Shown: piece after piece, positions 33,742 to 43,308 of the stretch | Layout: each line of letters begins with the position of its first letter | How positions within the stretch are numbered: the first letter of the stretch is position 1 | Assembly: GCA_027941995.1 (NCBI GenBank) | Contig: CP115966.1 | Span: 744,001-808,000, forward strand | Length of the DNA stretch: 64,000 nucleotides | Origin: Erythrobacteraceae bacterium WH01K | Lineage (GTDB): Bacteria; Pseudomonadota; Alphaproteobacteria; Sphingomonadales; Sphingomonadaceae | Reading direction: 5' to 3' | Made by a program: the position numbers and the translations under genes | Notes under the pieces: generated by a model | Told to the model about the DNA's origin: nothing | Databases searched by the model: none | The model's input: the letters and a program-made list of their open reading frames with translations, nothing else

Positions 33742-34844
33742 CCTGCGGGATGCCGGCCTGCCATTTCGGCGATGGCAGCTGCAATCGCGTCCATGTCCTC
33801 GGCCGTTCCGATGGTGATACGCAACCCGTGGCCCAGTCCCTGCGACGGCAGGTGCCGGACGGCATAGCCTCGCTCCGCCAGCCCATGCAGGGCATCGCTT
33901 GCGCTCAGTTCGTCTTCGAACAGGACGAGCACGAAATTCGCCTCGCTCGGCAGAGGGCGGATGCCATGATTGCCAAGCGCCGCCATGCGCTGTGCGAAGC
34001 GGTTGCGTTCGTTCGCATTGTGCTCGCGTGACCGGTCGACGAACCTTGTGTCGCGGGCAGCGGCGATGGCAGCGCGCTGGCCGCTCTGCGTCACGTTGAA
34101 GGGGCCGCGGATCCGGTTCAGCGCGTCGACCAGCGCCGGGGCGCCATAGCCCCAGCCAATACGCTCTCCGGCGAGGCCGTAGATCTTGGAAAAGGTGCGC
34201 GTGACGAGCACGTTCTGTGTCCGCCCCGCCAAACCCAGGGCATGCGCCGCCCCTGCATCCTCCAGATATTCTGCATAGGCCTGGTCGAGGACGAGCAGGA
34301 TGTCGCCGCGCAAGCCGGCGTGAAGCCGTTCGATCTCGCGGGGGGGAAGGTAGCTGCCGGTCGGGTTGTTCGGATTGGCGATGAAAACGACGCGGGTCCG
34401 GTCCGTGACGGCAGCCAGCAATGCATCGACATCAGCGCCGTAATCCGCATCTTCGGCTTCGACCGGGTCGGCTCCGCAGCGGCGCGCGGCAATAGGATAG
34501 ACGGAGAAGGAGTAGCGCGGGAACAGAACCTCGTCGCCGGGCCCGGCAAAGGCCTGCGCCGCGAGGTTCAGCAATTCGTCGGACCCCGTTCCGCACACGA
34601 TCCGCTCCGGGTCAAGCCCGTGCAATTCGCCCAGCACAGCGCGCAGGTTTGCGGCGTCCGGGTCGGGATAGCGGGCCGGTTCGTGACCTGCGGCCAGCAC
34701 GGCAAGAGCATCCTCGCTGCAACCCAGCGGGTTCTCGTTGGCCGACAGCTTGGTCAGAACCTTGCCATCGCTGCCTGTCGCCCGGCCCGGGACATAGGTC
34801 TGGATGTCGGCGATCCATGGCTTGATCTGCGGTGTCTTTTCCAT
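33738..34844 (-). CDS. hisC: Histidinol-phosphate aminotransferase
   Basis: 368-aa fold-type I PLP aminotransferase. [11 protein letters not shown] near residues 32-42, [47 protein letters not shown], and the PLP lysine at about 220 in [19 protein letters not shown], then [14 protein letters not shown]. These are HisC features; it transaminates histidinol phosphate/imidazole acetol phosphate and may also act on aromatic substrates. ATG 34844 gives the normal N-terminus; the frame extends upstream without homology. Divergent from metX with an 82-bp gap. Confidence 0.9.
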   Translation of the reverse strand: MEKTPQIKPWIADIQTYVPGRATGSDGKVLTKLSANENPLGCSEDALAVLAAGHEPARYPDPDAANLRAVLGELHGLDPERIVCGTGSDELLNLAAQAFAGPGDEVLFPRYSFSVYPIAARRCGADPVEAEDADYGADVDALLAAVTDRTRVVFIANPNNPTGSYLPPREIERLHAGLRGDILLVLDQAYAEYLEDAGAAHALGLAGRTQNVLVTRTFSKIYGLAGERIGWGYGAPALVDALNRIRGPFNVTQSGQRAAIAAARDTRFVDRSREHNANERNRFAQRMAALGNHGIRPLPSEANFVLVLFEDELSASDALHGLAERGYAVRHLPSQGLGHGLRITIGTAEDMDAIAAAIAEMAGRHPAG

Positions 34845-34926
34845 CGTGGCACGGCCTATAGCGCAGGGGCGCTGCGCAGGACAGCGCGATTGACAGCAAA
34901 AGAGCGCTCCCCCAATCGGCAGACCG

Positions 34927-36027
34927 ATGGCAAGTCTCCACCAGCCCACGACGATGCGCCTGCCGCAGCCGCTGCCGCTCGACGGCGGCGAGGCGCTGCA
35001 TGACGTGGACATCGCCTACGAGACTTACGGAGAGCTCGCGGCTGACCGCTCCAATGCGATCCTCGTCTGCCATGCGCTGACGGGGGACCAGTACCTTGCC
35101 AGCACGCATCCCGTCACGGGGAAGCCCGGATGGTGGGAACGCATGGTCGGCCCCGGCAAACCGATCGATACGGACCGTTTCCATGTCATCTGCGCGAATG
35201 TCATCGGCAGCTGCCTCGGCTCGACCGGCCCTGCCAGCCTGGCTCCGGACGGACAGCCATACGGCATGCGGTTCCCGGTCATCACGATCCGCGACATGGT
35301 TCGCGGGCTGGTCGGGCTGCTCGACGCGATGGATATTGCCCGGCTCCACGCAGTCGTGGGCGGATCGATGGGCGGCATGCAGGCGCTGAGCCTGGCGGCC
35401 AATTTCCCGGATCGTGCAGCCCGGGTGCTCGCCATCGCGACGACGGCGCGCCATTCGGCCCAGAACATCGCGTTCCACGAAGTCGGCAGGCAGGCGATCA
35501 TGGCCGATCCGGCCTGGCGCGGGGGAGCCTATTACGGGCAAGACGATGCCCCCGGGGCCGGATTGGCGGTGGCCCGGATGGCGGCGCACATCACCTATCT
35601 TTCGGAAGAGGGGCTGACGGAGAAGTTCGGTCGCCGCCTGCAGGACAGGGACGCGCCCGGTTTCGGCTTCGACGCGGATTTCCAGGTGGAAAGCTATTTG
35701 CGATACCAGGGTAGCGGTTTCACCCGGCGGTTCGATGCCAACAGCTACCTCTATATCACGCGGGCGATGGATTACCTCGACCTGGCGCAGGAACACGGCG
35801 GATCGCTTGCGGAGGCCTTCCGGGCCAGCGACGCGCGGTTCTGCCTGGTCAGTTTCGATACCGACTGGCTTTATCCGACAGAGGACAGTCGTCACGTCGT
35901 TCACGCGCTGAACGCGGTGGCAAAGCCGGTCAGTTTCGTGGAGCTGTCCGCGCCCTTCGGGCATGACAGCTTCCTGCTCGATGTGCCGGCGCTGGACCGG
36001 GTGGTGAAGGGTTTCATACATGGCTGA
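34927..36027 (+). CDS. metX: Homoserine O-acyltransferase MetX
   Basis: 366-aa alpha/beta-hydrolase. [14 protein letters not shown] near the N-terminus, [13 protein letters not shown], nucleophile Ser at about 147 in [12 protein letters not shown], Asp in [13 protein letters not shown] near 311 and His in [10 protein letters not shown] near 344. It acylates homoserine (acetyl- or succinyl-CoA) in methionine synthesis. Length and motif set fit MetX of alphaproteobacteria, where it is followed by metW, as here with an 8-bp overlap. I looked for a SAM-II type riboswitch in the 82-bp leader and saw none. Confidence 0.94.
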   Translation: MASLHQPTTMRLPQPLPLDGGEALHDVDIAYETYGELAADRSNAILVCHALTGDQYLASTHPVTGKPGWWERMVGPGKPIDTDRFHVICANVIGSCLGSTGPASLAPDGQPYGMRFPVITIRDMVRGLVGLLDAMDIARLHAVVGGSMGGMQALSLAANFPDRAARVLAIATTARHSAQNIAFHEVGRQAIMADPAWRGGAYYGQDDAPGAGLAVARMAAHITYLSEEGLTEKFGRRLQDRDAPGFGFDADFQVESYLRYQGSGFTRRFDANSYLYITRAMDYLDLAQEHGGSLAEAFRASDARFCLVSFDTDWLYPTEDSRHVVHALNAVAKPVSFVELSAPFGHDSFLLDVPALDRVVKGFIHG

Positions 36028-36619
36028 TGCCGGTTCGAAACTGCGCCCCGACCTCGCCACCATCCTGCGGCGGATAGAGCCGGGCTGCAAGGCGCTCGAC
36101 GTCGGCTGCGGCGACGGCGAATTGATGGCGGCACTGCGCGATCGGCAAGTCGATGCGCGGGGGATCGAGATCGACCCGGAATGCGTGGCGGCGTGCGTCG
36201 CACAGGGCCTCAGCGTGGTGCAGGGGGATGCGGACCGGGACCTGACCTTCTATCCGGACGGTGCTTTCGATTATGCCATCCTGTCGCAAACCCTGCAGAC
36301 GGCGGCGCGGCCCGACCACATGCTGCGCGAATTGCTGCGGGTGGGGAATCGCGCTTTCGTCAGCTTCCCCAATTTCGCGTATTGGCGCATGCGCTGGGCG
36401 CTGATGAGCCGTGGGCGGATGCCGGTCACGCGGCATCTGCCGGTAAGCTGGTACGAAACCCGCAATATCCACCACGTGACGGTGCGCGATTTCGAAGCGC
36501 TGGCCAGCGATCTGGGCGTCGGCATCGAACGACGCTGGTTCTTCACGCAGGACCGGGAGATCGCGGATCGCGGGGCCAATTGGCGGGCGGAATACGCCCT
36601 GTTCGAGATCGGCCACTGA
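36020..36619 (+). CDS. metW: Methionine biosynthesis protein MetW
   Basis: 199-aa SAM-methyltransferase-fold protein. [16 protein letters not shown] near residues 24-39, [44 protein letters not shown] and [15 protein letters not shown] are diagnostic of MetW. It overlaps metX by 8 bp and is thought to form a complex with MetX that activates homoserine acylation. Confidence 0.94.
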   Translation: MADAGSKLRPDLATILRRIEPGCKALDVGCGDGELMAALRDRQVDARGIEIDPECVAACVAQGLSVVQGDADRDLTFYPDGAFDYAILSQTLQTAARPDHMLRELLRVGNRAFVSFPNFAYWRMRWALMSRGRMPVTRHLPVSWYETRNIHHVTVRDFEALASDLGVGIERRWFFTQDREIADRGANWRAEYALFEIGH

Positions 36620-36725
36620 CCGGCATTCGCTGCAGCCGAAGACTATTTGGCGGCGACAGGCTTTTGGGCTTCGCAAAGCGCGATAAGCTGCTATTGCGAG
36701 CCTTTAGCAATAAAAGGTAGTTTCC

Positions 36726-37244
36726 ATGAAGAAGATCGTCCTGTCCGCCGCGCTTGCCGGCACCGCCCTTGGCCTTGCTGCCTGTTCCGACAATACGGCG
36801 AGCGATGCCGATACGATGCAGGAAGGTGAAGTCGCCGAGACCGAAGCTGCAGACGATGTCGATGCAGCCGCCGCGACCGGCGTTCTCGATGCCAACGAAG
36901 CCAGCGCGGAAGACCTTGCAGGCGTCGAGGGCGTGACCCCCGAACTGGCCGAAGCCATCGTCGCAGGCCGCCCGTATGAAAGCGCGACCGCGTTCAACGC
37001 TGCGCTGCTCGAATCGGTCGGTGAAACCGAAGCAGCCACCCTGCGCGAACGCATTTTCGTGCCGATCAACCTCAACACCGCGACGCGCGAGGACATCGAA
37101 CTGATCCCCGGCATGACCGACAAGATGGTCCACGAGTTCGAGGAATATCGTCCTTACGAAGACATGGCCGAATTCGACCGCGAAATCGGCAAGTATGTCG
37201 ATGCGGAAGAAGTCGCGCGCTTCCGCAACTACGTCACGCTCTGA
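36726..37244 (+). CDS. Lipoprotein with two helix-hairpin-helix (ComEA-like) modules
   Basis: 172 aa. A lipoprotein signal ends LGLAACSDN (Cys 20). An acidic linker precedes VLDANEASAEDLAGVEGVTP with AEAIVAGRPY, and later INLNTATREDIELIPGMTDK with HEFEEYRPYEDMAEF: two ComEA-type HhH repeats that in competence proteins bind double-stranded DNA. AAAGG lies upstream of ATG 36726. The second motif is complete (NTATREDIELIPG), the first is degenerate. As a lipoprotein it would sit in the outer or inner membrane facing the periplasm. No competence genes are adjacent, so DNA binding or uptake is only inferred. Confidence 0.72.
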   Translation: MKKIVLSAALAGTALGLAACSDNTASDADTMQEGEVAETEAADDVDAAAATGVLDANEASAEDLAGVEGVTPELAEAIVAGRPYESATAFNAALLESVGETEAATLRERIFVPINLNTATREDIELIPGMTDKMVHEFEEYRPYEDMAEFDREIGKYVDAEEVARFRNYVTL

Positions 37245-37833
37245 CCTTTTTCCGGCCGAATTGCAGGCCGAGCCTCACCGCCTCGATCGCGGCCAGGATC
37301 CCGGCGTGGATCCAGGCCGTGGTCGGGTCGAAGGCGGACCAGATCCAGTGCAGGAAGACCAGTATCGCCGCCGGATAGACCAACCGGTGCAGCGTCTTCC
37401 ATGACCGCTTCAGCATCCGCATGGACGCATCGTTCGATGTAACCGCCAGCGGTATGAACAGGGCAAGGGCGGCCCAGCCTGCCAGCAGATAGGGCTCGCC
37501 CGCCTCCGCCAGTAAGGCGCCCAGCGACGCTTTCTTCCAAGCATAGACGCCAGTATGCCCCGCCGCGTAGGCGAAGCTTGCCACGCCGAGATCGCGGCGA
37601 TGCCGCATCAGCCAGGTTGCAATAGCCGATTTCCGGAATGCGAGTCGCAGCGGCGTCACAGCCAGTGTCGCCATCAACAGCCACGCGGCCCAGTCGCCGC
37701 TGTCGCCGATTGCGTGTCCGTAGCCGTAATCGTCCGGCGTAAAGGCCCAGCGCCCCGCTATCCACGCGCCGGGCAGGGCCAGCACCAGCCAGAGGAGCAT
37801 GCGTCCCGGCCGCAGGGAACCCTTGCGCGTCAC
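37234..37833 (-). CDS. msrQ: Ferric reductase-like transmembrane protein (MsrQ/YedZ)
   Basis: 199 aa from GTG 37833, overlapping the stop of the Sel1-like gene (GTGA). Six hydrophobic segments with paired histidines (MRHRRDLGVASFAYAAGHTG and LHRLVYPAAILVFLHWIWSA) match the haem-binding MsrQ/YedZ family, which feeds electrons to the periplasmic methionine sulfoxide reductase MsrP. No msrP gene is in the window, though msrA and msrB are. It converges on the HhH lipoprotein gene with an 11-bp overlap. Confidence 0.85.
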   Translation of the reverse strand: MTRKGSLRPGRMLLWLVLALPGAWIAGRWAFTPDDYGYGHAIGDSGDWAAWLLMATLAVTPLRLAFRKSAIATWLMRHRRDLGVASFAYAAGHTGVYAWKKASLGALLAEAGEPYLLAGWAALALFIPLAVTSNDASMRMLKRSWKTLHRLVYPAAILVFLHWIWSAFDPTTAWIHAGILAAIEAVRLGLQFGRKKVRA

Positions 37834-38717
37834 TTGTTGCAGATACGCCGGCCGTTGCTGACCCAGCATCGCCGCGGCGTGTTGTCGCGGATCGTCTTCT
37901 CTCGCCGGCAGGTACTGTCGCAGGAGGAATAGTTCGATTGCGATACGGGATTGGCCTGCGGCCTGGCGGCGAGGTTTTCCTTCTCGATCTGCGCAGCAAA
38001 AGCGCGCGGAACCCGGTTGCAGTCGGTCTTGCCGGCGCGGTAGTCCACACGGTCCGCCGCGTTCCAGAGACGCGCTTCCTCGGTCCGCGACCAGGCACCG
38101 CCCTCACCCGTCCGCCGGCGGATCTCGTCGCAGGTGATCGAACCGACTGCGGTTAGCGTCGTGACCTGCCCGAGCCGGGCGATGATTGCGCCGTAATCCT
38201 CCATGTCTAGCGCTGGCGGCGTTGCTGGTTTCGCAGGCGCGGGCCGGAAAGTCGGAGGTGTGGCAGCAGGCCGGCTTGCCAGGCTGGCCCGGACTTCGGG
38301 CAAGATTCGCTCTTTCCATTTGCAGCCCATCGGCTCGCCCATGCGGCAGGCATTGTCGAACGCAATCAGAGCCCAATCGAGGTCCTTCTCGGTCCCTAGT
38401 CCCTTGTATTGCAATTCGCCCTTGCGATAGCAGCCCCCTGCCATGTCGTTCCGGCACGCCGCGCTGTAATAGCGGTACTGCAGCGCGTGGTCCTCGCGAA
38501 AGATGGCAGCGACCGTGCCACGGCGCAGGCAGGATGGCCCATCGTTGAACCGGTCACAGCCGATTTCGGCTGCCCTGATCCGCTCGTCCTGGGGGCGGTC
38601 GTTGTCGCGCCAGATTTCGCGCCAGCCTTCGGCGGTGGTGGGCTCCTGCTGCGCGAGGAGCGCCGGAACGGGCGTGACGGAGAAGACAGCGAAAGCGGCG
38701 AGCGCCAGCGCGTGCAT
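37830..38717 (-). CDS. Exported Sel1-repeat-like Cys-rich protein
   Basis: 295 aa from ATG 38717 (MHALALAAFAVFSVTPVPAL, a signal peptide ending near ALLAQ). The frame is open to GTG 38747, but that part lies in fghA. Cysteines occur in regular spacing in NDGPSCLRRGTVAAIFR, YSAACRNDMAGGCYRKGELQ and FDNACRMGEPMGCKWKERI, as in Sel1/HCP (disulfide-stapled) repeats. The C-terminal part has a further six or more cysteines (SSCDSTCRREK, RRCWVSNGRRICNK). Likely a periplasmic, disulfide-bonded protein; its partner is unknown. Co-directional with fghA and msrQ. Confidence 0.7.
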   Translation of the reverse strand: MHALALAAFAVFSVTPVPALLAQQEPTTAEGWREIWRDNDRPQDERIRAAEIGCDRFNDGPSCLRRGTVAAIFREDHALQYRYYSAACRNDMAGGCYRKGELQYKGLGTEKDLDWALIAFDNACRMGEPMGCKWKERILPEVRASLASRPAATPPTFRPAPAKPATPPALDMEDYGAIIARLGQVTTLTAVGSITCDEIRRRTGEGGAWSRTEEARLWNAADRVDYRAGKTDCNRVPRAFAAQIEKENLAARPQANPVSQSNYSSCDSTCRREKTIRDNTPRRCWVSNGRRICNK

Positions 38718-38719
38718 CG

Positions 38720-39556
38720 TCAGGCGTTCAGGTGCTTTGCGTGCCACGCGACATGGTCTCCCATGAATGTCGAGATGAAGTAATAGGAGTGGTCGTATCC
38801 GTCCTGCATCCGGATGCTCGCCTGCATGTCCGCCTTGCGGCAGGCCAGCGCCAGCAGTCCCGGTTTCAGCTGCTCTTCAAGGAAATTGTCGGCCGTGCCC
38901 TGGTCCACCAGTATGTGGGGGTGGCGCGCGCCGTCCTCTATCAGGGCGAGGGCATCGTATTCCCGCCACGCCGCCCGGTCGTCACCCAGATATCGGCCCA
39001 GCGCTTTCTCGCCCCAAGGGACCTGCGATGGTGCGACGATGGGAGCGAACGCGCTGATCGAGCGGAAGCGGTCCGCATTCCTGAGACCGATGGTCAGCGC
39101 GCCGTGCCCGCCCATGGAATGTCCGGTGATAGACTGGCAATCCATGTCGACCGGGAAATGCGCGGCAAGCAGTTCGGGCAGTTCGCTCTCGATATAGGAG
39201 CGCATCCGGTAATGCTTCTGCCACGGTTCCTGCACCGCATCGACGTAGAAGCCGGCGCCCTTGCCGAAATCGTATTCGTCTTCGGCGTCGGGCACGTCCT
39301 CGCCGCGCGGGCTGGTATCGGGCGCGACGAAGATAATGCCGTGTTCGGCGCAGGCGCGGCGATACTCGCCCTTTTCCGTCACGTTTGCGTGGGTGCAGGT
39401 GAGGCCCGACAGATACCACAGCACCGGCAGGCGTGCGCCTTCTTCATGCGGCGGAACATAGACCGAGAAGGTCATTTCGGTCCCGGTTTCGGCGGAGGCA
39501 TGGGAATAGATCCCCTGCACCCCGCCGAAAGCGCGATTTTCGCTCAGCGTTTCCAC
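38720..39556 (-). CDS. fghA: S-formylglutathione hydrolase
   Basis: 278-aa esterase-D/FGH hydrolase that frees formate from S-formylglutathione in glutathione-dependent formaldehyde oxidation. Signatures are PVLWYLSGLTCTHANVTEKG, FVAPDTSPRGEDVPD, the nucleophile in ITGHSMGGHGALT near residue 148, LVDQGTADNFL (Asp) and GYDHSYYFISTF (His). Length is typical. No formaldehyde dehydrogenase gene is adjacent; the neighbouring VOC protein gene (10 bp upstream) may be in the same unit. Confidence 0.94.
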   Translation of the reverse strand: METLSENRAFGGVQGIYSHASAETGTEMTFSVYVPPHEEGARLPVLWYLSGLTCTHANVTEKGEYRRACAEHGIIFVAPDTSPRGEDVPDAEDEYDFGKGAGFYVDAVQEPWQKHYRMRSYIESELPELLAAHFPVDMDCQSITGHSMGGHGALTIGLRNADRFRSISAFAPIVAPSQVPWGEKALGRYLGDDRAAWREYDALALIEDGARHPHILVDQGTADNFLEEQLKPGLLALACRKADMQASIRMQDGYDHSYYFISTFMGDHVAWHAKHLNA

Positions 39557-39566
39557 GGCCGCTGCG

Positions 39567-39947
39567 TCAGCCCATACGCTTCATGACGCAGATCTTGTTC
39601 CCTGCCGGATCGCGCAGATAGGCAAGATACATATTGCCGATCTCGCTCTCGCGGATGCCGGGCGGGTCTTCGATCGCGGTGCCGCCGTTCTCGACGCCCG
39701 CCTCGTGCCATGCATCGCCCTGTTCGGGGCTGTCGACGGCGAACCCGATCGTGCCGCCATTGGCGCAGGTCGCATCGTTTCCGTCGATCGGCTTCGACAG
39801 CAGGAAGATGCCGCCATTGTGCATGTAGATGACGCGGCCCTTGGGATCCATCGACCCCTCGCGCCCGCCCAGCGCCTTGAAGCAGGCGTCGTAGAACTTC
39901 TTCGACGCCTCGATATCGTTGGCGCCCAGCATCACGTGACTGAACAT
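39567..39947 (-). CDS. VOC/glyoxalase-family protein
   Basis: 126 aa from ATG 39947, preceded by GGAGAGG. Two beta-alpha-beta-beta-beta modules: MFSHVMLGANDIEASKKFYD and GTIGFAVDSPEQGDAWHEAG with YLAYLRDPAGNKICVMKR. This is the small VOC metalloprotein type, possibly a lyase or glutathione-linked enzyme. The His and Glu usually binding metal are only partly evident. It lies directly upstream of fghA, which suggests a glutathione/aldehyde detoxification context. Confidence 0.83.
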   Translation of the reverse strand: MFSHVMLGANDIEASKKFYDACFKALGGREGSMDPKGRVIYMHNGGIFLLSKPIDGNDATCANGGTIGFAVDSPEQGDAWHEAGVENGGTAIEDPPGIRESEIGNMYLAYLRDPAGNKICVMKRMG

Positions 39948-40027
39948 GTTATTCCTCTCCTTCCAGAATGTGTGCCCAACATTGCGGGCCGGGCAGCCGC
40001 TCGTCAACGTCGTATCGGCAAGCCGCG

Positions 40028-41458
40028 TCAGCCTTCGTGCACGGTCTTTGTCACCATGCAGGCCGCGACGCCTTCCGCGCCGTCTTCCATTCCGTGGCCC
40101 GACCATTGCACCCCGCCGAAAGGCGCGTCGACCGCGCTGACGCCGCCGGTATTGATGGCCAGCATTCCAGCCTCGACCTCGGCAGCTAGGCGGCGGCGAC
40201 GGGCGGGGTCGTTGGTCCACGCATAGGCGGCAAGGCCATAGGGAAGGCGGTTGGCTTCCTCGATCATCGCGTCCTCGCCCGCCATCGGGTTAATCAGGGC
40301 CACGGGGCCGAAAGGCTCCTCGTTCATGATTTCGGCATCGGTCGGAACCTCGCTCAGCACGGTGGGTGCGTGGAAATAGCCCTGGTTGCCGATCCGCTCT
40401 CCGCCGGTCAGCAATTTCGCACCCTTGTCCTTCGCATCGCCGATCTTTGCAGCGAGGCCATCCGGGCCGCGATCGTTCGCCATCGGGCCCATCTGCACGC
40501 CTTTTTCGAAGCCGTTGCCGACCTTGATCGCTTCCGCCCGCTCGACGAAGCCGTCGCGGAACTTCTCGAACACGTCTTCCTCGACCAAGAAGCGGGTGGG
40601 ACTGACGCACACCTGCCCGGCATTGCGATACTTGGTGGCGGCCATCGTATCGAGCGCGGTGTCGATATCGGCATCGCGGAAGACCAGCACGGGGCCATGC
40701 CCCCCAAGCTCCATCGTCGTGACCTTCAGGTCTTCTGCCGCCAGCTTGCTTAGGTGCTTGCCGACCGCGGTGGAGCCGGTGAAGGTCACCTTGCGGATGA
40801 CGGGGCTGGCGAGAAGGTGGCGGCTGACCTCGTCCGGTACCCCGAAGACGACCTGCAGCACGTCGCCCGGCACGCCCGCATCGAGCAGCGCCTGCGCGAT
40901 CATCATGCCGGCAGCCGGGGTTTCCTCGCTCGGCTTCACGATCACGGAGCAACCGGCGGCCAGCGGTCCGCCGATCTTGCGCATCACGTTGAGCGAGGGG
41001 AAATTCCAGGCGGCGAAACCGGCGACCGGTCCGACGGGATGTTGCTGCACCTCCACCCGGCTGCCTTCCGGACGGACCAGCGTGCGGCCATAGAGCCGCT
41101 TGCACTCGCCGGCGTAGAATTCCAGCAGCATGGCGGAATACAGCGTCTCGCCGGTTGCTTCGGGCACCGGCTTGCCCTGTTCGCGGGTCAGCGCCTGCGC
41201 GATTTCGCCTGCGCGGTCGCGGATGTTCTGCGCGCCCTTGCGAAGAATGGCCTCGCGCTTGTCCGCACTGGTCCTGCGCCATTCGCGAAAACCCTTTGCC
41301 GCACTGTCCAGCGCCCGGTCGAGATCGTCGCTTGTCGCCTTGGGCAGCGCGGCGATGGTCTCTCCGGTCGCAGGATCGAGCACGTCCAGCGTATCGCGCC
41401 CGGATGCATCCAGCTTTTCGCCGCCAACCAGCAGGTGGAGATCGGGATGGGTGCTCAT
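40028..41458 (-). CDS. NAD(P)-dependent aldehyde dehydrogenase (succinate-semialdehyde type)
   Basis: 476-aa aldehyde dehydrogenase. Motifs: GFAAWNFPSLNVMRKIGGPL, cofactor site VTFTGSTAVGKHLSKLA, general base Glu in TMELGGHGPVLVF near 250, catalytic Cys in RNAGQVCVSPTRF near 284, EEPFGPVALI and the C-terminal APFGGVQWSGHG. The pattern MRKIGGPLAAGCSVIVKPSE is closest to GabD/SSADH-like enzymes, so the substrate is probably succinate semialdehyde or a related omega-oxo acid. ATG 41458 has AGGAG ten nt upstream; the longer frame to 41920 is antisense to the next gene. Confidence 0.87.
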   Translation of the reverse strand: MSTHPDLHLLVGGEKLDASGRDTLDVLDPATGETIAALPKATSDDLDRALDSAAKGFREWRRTSADKREAILRKGAQNIRDRAGEIAQALTREQGKPVPEATGETLYSAMLLEFYAGECKRLYGRTLVRPEGSRVEVQQHPVGPVAGFAAWNFPSLNVMRKIGGPLAAGCSVIVKPSEETPAAGMMIAQALLDAGVPGDVLQVVFGVPDEVSRHLLASPVIRKVTFTGSTAVGKHLSKLAAEDLKVTTMELGGHGPVLVFRDADIDTALDTMAATKYRNAGQVCVSPTRFLVEEDVFEKFRDGFVERAEAIKVGNGFEKGVQMGPMANDRGPDGLAAKIGDAKDKGAKLLTGGERIGNQGYFHAPTVLSEVPTDAEIMNEEPFGPVALINPMAGEDAMIEEANRLPYGLAAYAWTNDPARRRRLAAEVEAGMLAINTGGVSAVDAPFGGVQWSGHGMEDGAEGVAACMVTKTVHEG

Positions 41459-41567
41459 GGGTTCGTGCTCCTGGGACGATGTGATCGAAGGACCCGGCCT
41501 TTCGGCTTTCGCCGGCGCTTCGTAAAGGGGCAGCATCGGTTCAGGAACACGCGCTATAGCAGGCGGC

Positions 41568-41960
41568 ATGATCCATCTTCCCATGCTCGCCGCCGCTTTT
41601 CTCCCGCTCGCGCCCCTGGCACTCGCCAAGGGCGCGCCGTTGGTCGATCCGACCGTCACGGACGCGCCGCCGCCGGTCTCGCTGGAGCAGGAAGCGGCGC
41701 TGCGCTGCTCCGCCGCCTTCGCCCTGGTCTCGGCCGGGCAGGAACGCGGAAACGAGGCCGCGCTGCAGTTTCCGCCGCTGGCCGAGCGTGGCAAGGAGTA
41801 TTTCGTCCGCAGCATGGCGCAGGTAATGGACGATACCGGAATGACCCGCGAACAGGTCAGCGCGCTGGTCGGGGCGAAAGCGCAGCAATTGTGGGACGAC
41901 GGGGAGGTGGAGGACGCCATGCCCGCCTGCCTGCTGCTGCTGGACGCCTCCGGGCTCTAG
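41568..41960 (+). CDS. Exported hypothetical protein (130 aa)
   Basis: Signal peptide MIHLPMLAAAFLPLAPLALA, then a helical domain with ALRCSAAFALVSAGQERGNE, GKEYFVRSMAQVMDDTGMTR and AMPACLLLLDASGL at the end. The two cysteines (near 47 and 120) may pair. Small periplasmic proteins of this shape recur in sphingomonads; function unknown. Divergent from the aldehyde dehydrogenase gene. Confidence 0.65.
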   Translation: MIHLPMLAAAFLPLAPLALAKGAPLVDPTVTDAPPPVSLEQEAALRCSAAFALVSAGQERGNEAALQFPPLAERGKEYFVRSMAQVMDDTGMTREQVSALVGAKAQQLWDDGEVEDAMPACLLLLDASGL

Positions 41961-42068
41961 CATAGGGGCGACGCGTCGGGGGGTGGGAGCTGTCATTCAG
42001 GCTCCGCTCAGCACGCAGGCCGTAACGTCAGCCGCATAGTGCCCATTTGCCCGCGAGAGGGGTTTGCC

Positions 42069-42515
42069 ATGCGTTTCCTGATTTCCGCCGCCGCCGGACT
42101 GGCCCTTGCCGGGGCCGCATCGCCTGCCGCCGCGCAAGGTTTCGTGCTCGAAGACGACGCGGCGCAAGAAGTGACCGCGCAGCTGGCCGATCGCCTGTCC
42201 GACCCGGCATTCCAGCAGGAGCTTGCGGTGACCGTGGCGACGCTGTCGCAGGTCCTGCTCGACCTGCCCATCGCGCCGATTGCAGAGGCGGCTGCCGACA
42301 TGGCAGGTGAGGAAGCGGCCCATATCGATCCCGACATGACCTTGCGCAAGGCGCTGCCCGGCAGCGGGGCAGTCCCGCAGGCGGTCGAGCGGGAACTGCC
42401 CCGCGCCATGGACCGGATGGCCGGCATGACCGGCGCATTCGAGGCCATGCTGCCCGCCTTGCGCGAAGCGGCGCGCCAGATGGAAGATGCCATCGAAGGT
42501 GCCGCGATCAATTAG
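42069..42515 (+). CDS. Exported hypothetical protein (148 aa)
   Basis: ATG 42069 with GAGAGGGG upstream; an in-frame start at 42039 would mask the signal peptide MRFLISAAAGLALAGAASPAAA. The mature part is helical and acidic, EVTAQLADRLSDPAFQQELA and MDRMAGMTGAFEAMLPALRE, with no Cys. No family recognised. It resembles small periplasmic proteins often found near cell-envelope genes. Confidence 0.62.
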   Translation: MRFLISAAAGLALAGAASPAAAQGFVLEDDAAQEVTAQLADRLSDPAFQQELAVTVATLSQVLLDLPIAPIAEAAADMAGEEAAHIDPDMTLRKALPGSGAVPQAVERELPRAMDRMAGMTGAFEAMLPALREAARQMEDAIEGAAIN

Positions 42516-42582
42516 TCTTTTTGCGTTCCTGCCGCCGCGATTCATTGGACGAAAGACTGTGTTTGCGCCATGATGGCGCGGC

Positions 42583-43254
42583 ATGTGGCAACTCCATCAA
42601 TTCCCCCTGTGTCCGTTCAGTCGCAAGGTGCGCCTGCATCTGAGCGAGAAGGGCGTGGCGTATGAACTCGTCCGGTCCGACCCGTGGTCGGCGGGCGACG
42701 ATTTCTGGGCTTTGAACCCTGCCGGGCGGACGCCGGTCCTGCATGATCCGGAGCGGGGACTGGCGCTGTGCGACAGCCAGGCGATCTGCGAATATTTCGA
42801 GGAAACGAACGACAAGGCGCCGATGATCAACGGCACCGCGATCCAGCGTGCGGAAATCCGCCGCCTGACCGCCCTGTTCGACGAGAACTTCTTCGGCGAC
42901 GTCACCATGCCCCTGCTGCACGAGCGGATGAAGAAGCGCATCGTCTATCGGCAGCCGCCAGACAGCCGCATCCTGCGCGAGGCGATGAAGCTGTCGCACG
43001 GGCATCTCGACTATATCGACTGGCTGGTGGACAACCGTGCATGGCTGGCCGGCTCTCAGATGAGCCTCGCCGACCTGAGCGCGGCGGCGCAGATTTCCGT
43101 GGCCGACTATCTGGGCGGGATCGACTGGGCGGGGCACGAACAGGCCCGCGGCTGGTACCAGGTGTTCAAGAGCCGTCCGAGTTTCCGCCCGTTGCTGAAA
43201 GAGCGGATGGAAAACGTCCACCCGCCCGCCCAGTATGCGGAGCTGGACGACTGA
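42583..43254 (+). CDS. Glutathione S-transferase family protein
   Basis: 223 aa. N-terminal thioredoxin-like domain LHQFPLCPFSRKVRLHLSEK with CPFS as the active-site element and NPAGRTPVLHDPE as the cis-Pro segment, then DSQAICEYFEE. The C-terminal helical domain carries WLAGSQMSLADLSAAAQISV, the usual GST C-domain motif. The CPxS start suggests a Cys-type (omega/beta-like) enzyme acting in thiol transfer or dehydroascorbate-type reduction. Upstream of msrB, 54 bp apart. Confidence 0.86.
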   Translation: MWQLHQFPLCPFSRKVRLHLSEKGVAYELVRSDPWSAGDDFWALNPAGRTPVLHDPERGLALCDSQAICEYFEETNDKAPMINGTAIQRAEIRRLTALFDENFFGDVTMPLLHERMKKRIVYRQPPDSRILREAMKLSHGHLDYIDWLVDNRAWLAGSQMSLADLSAAAQISVADYLGGIDWAGHEQARGWYQVFKSRPSFRPLLKERMENVHPPAQYAELDD

Positions 43255-43308
43255 ACTTGAGGAGGCAGGCCCGGCTTCCCATATCTCCATGGAAAGAAGG
43301 AGATAACG

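Noticed and set aside
34845-34926. SAM-II or other SAM riboswitch upstream of metX
   Set aside because: The leader is only 82 bp and lacks the conserved pseudoknot elements.
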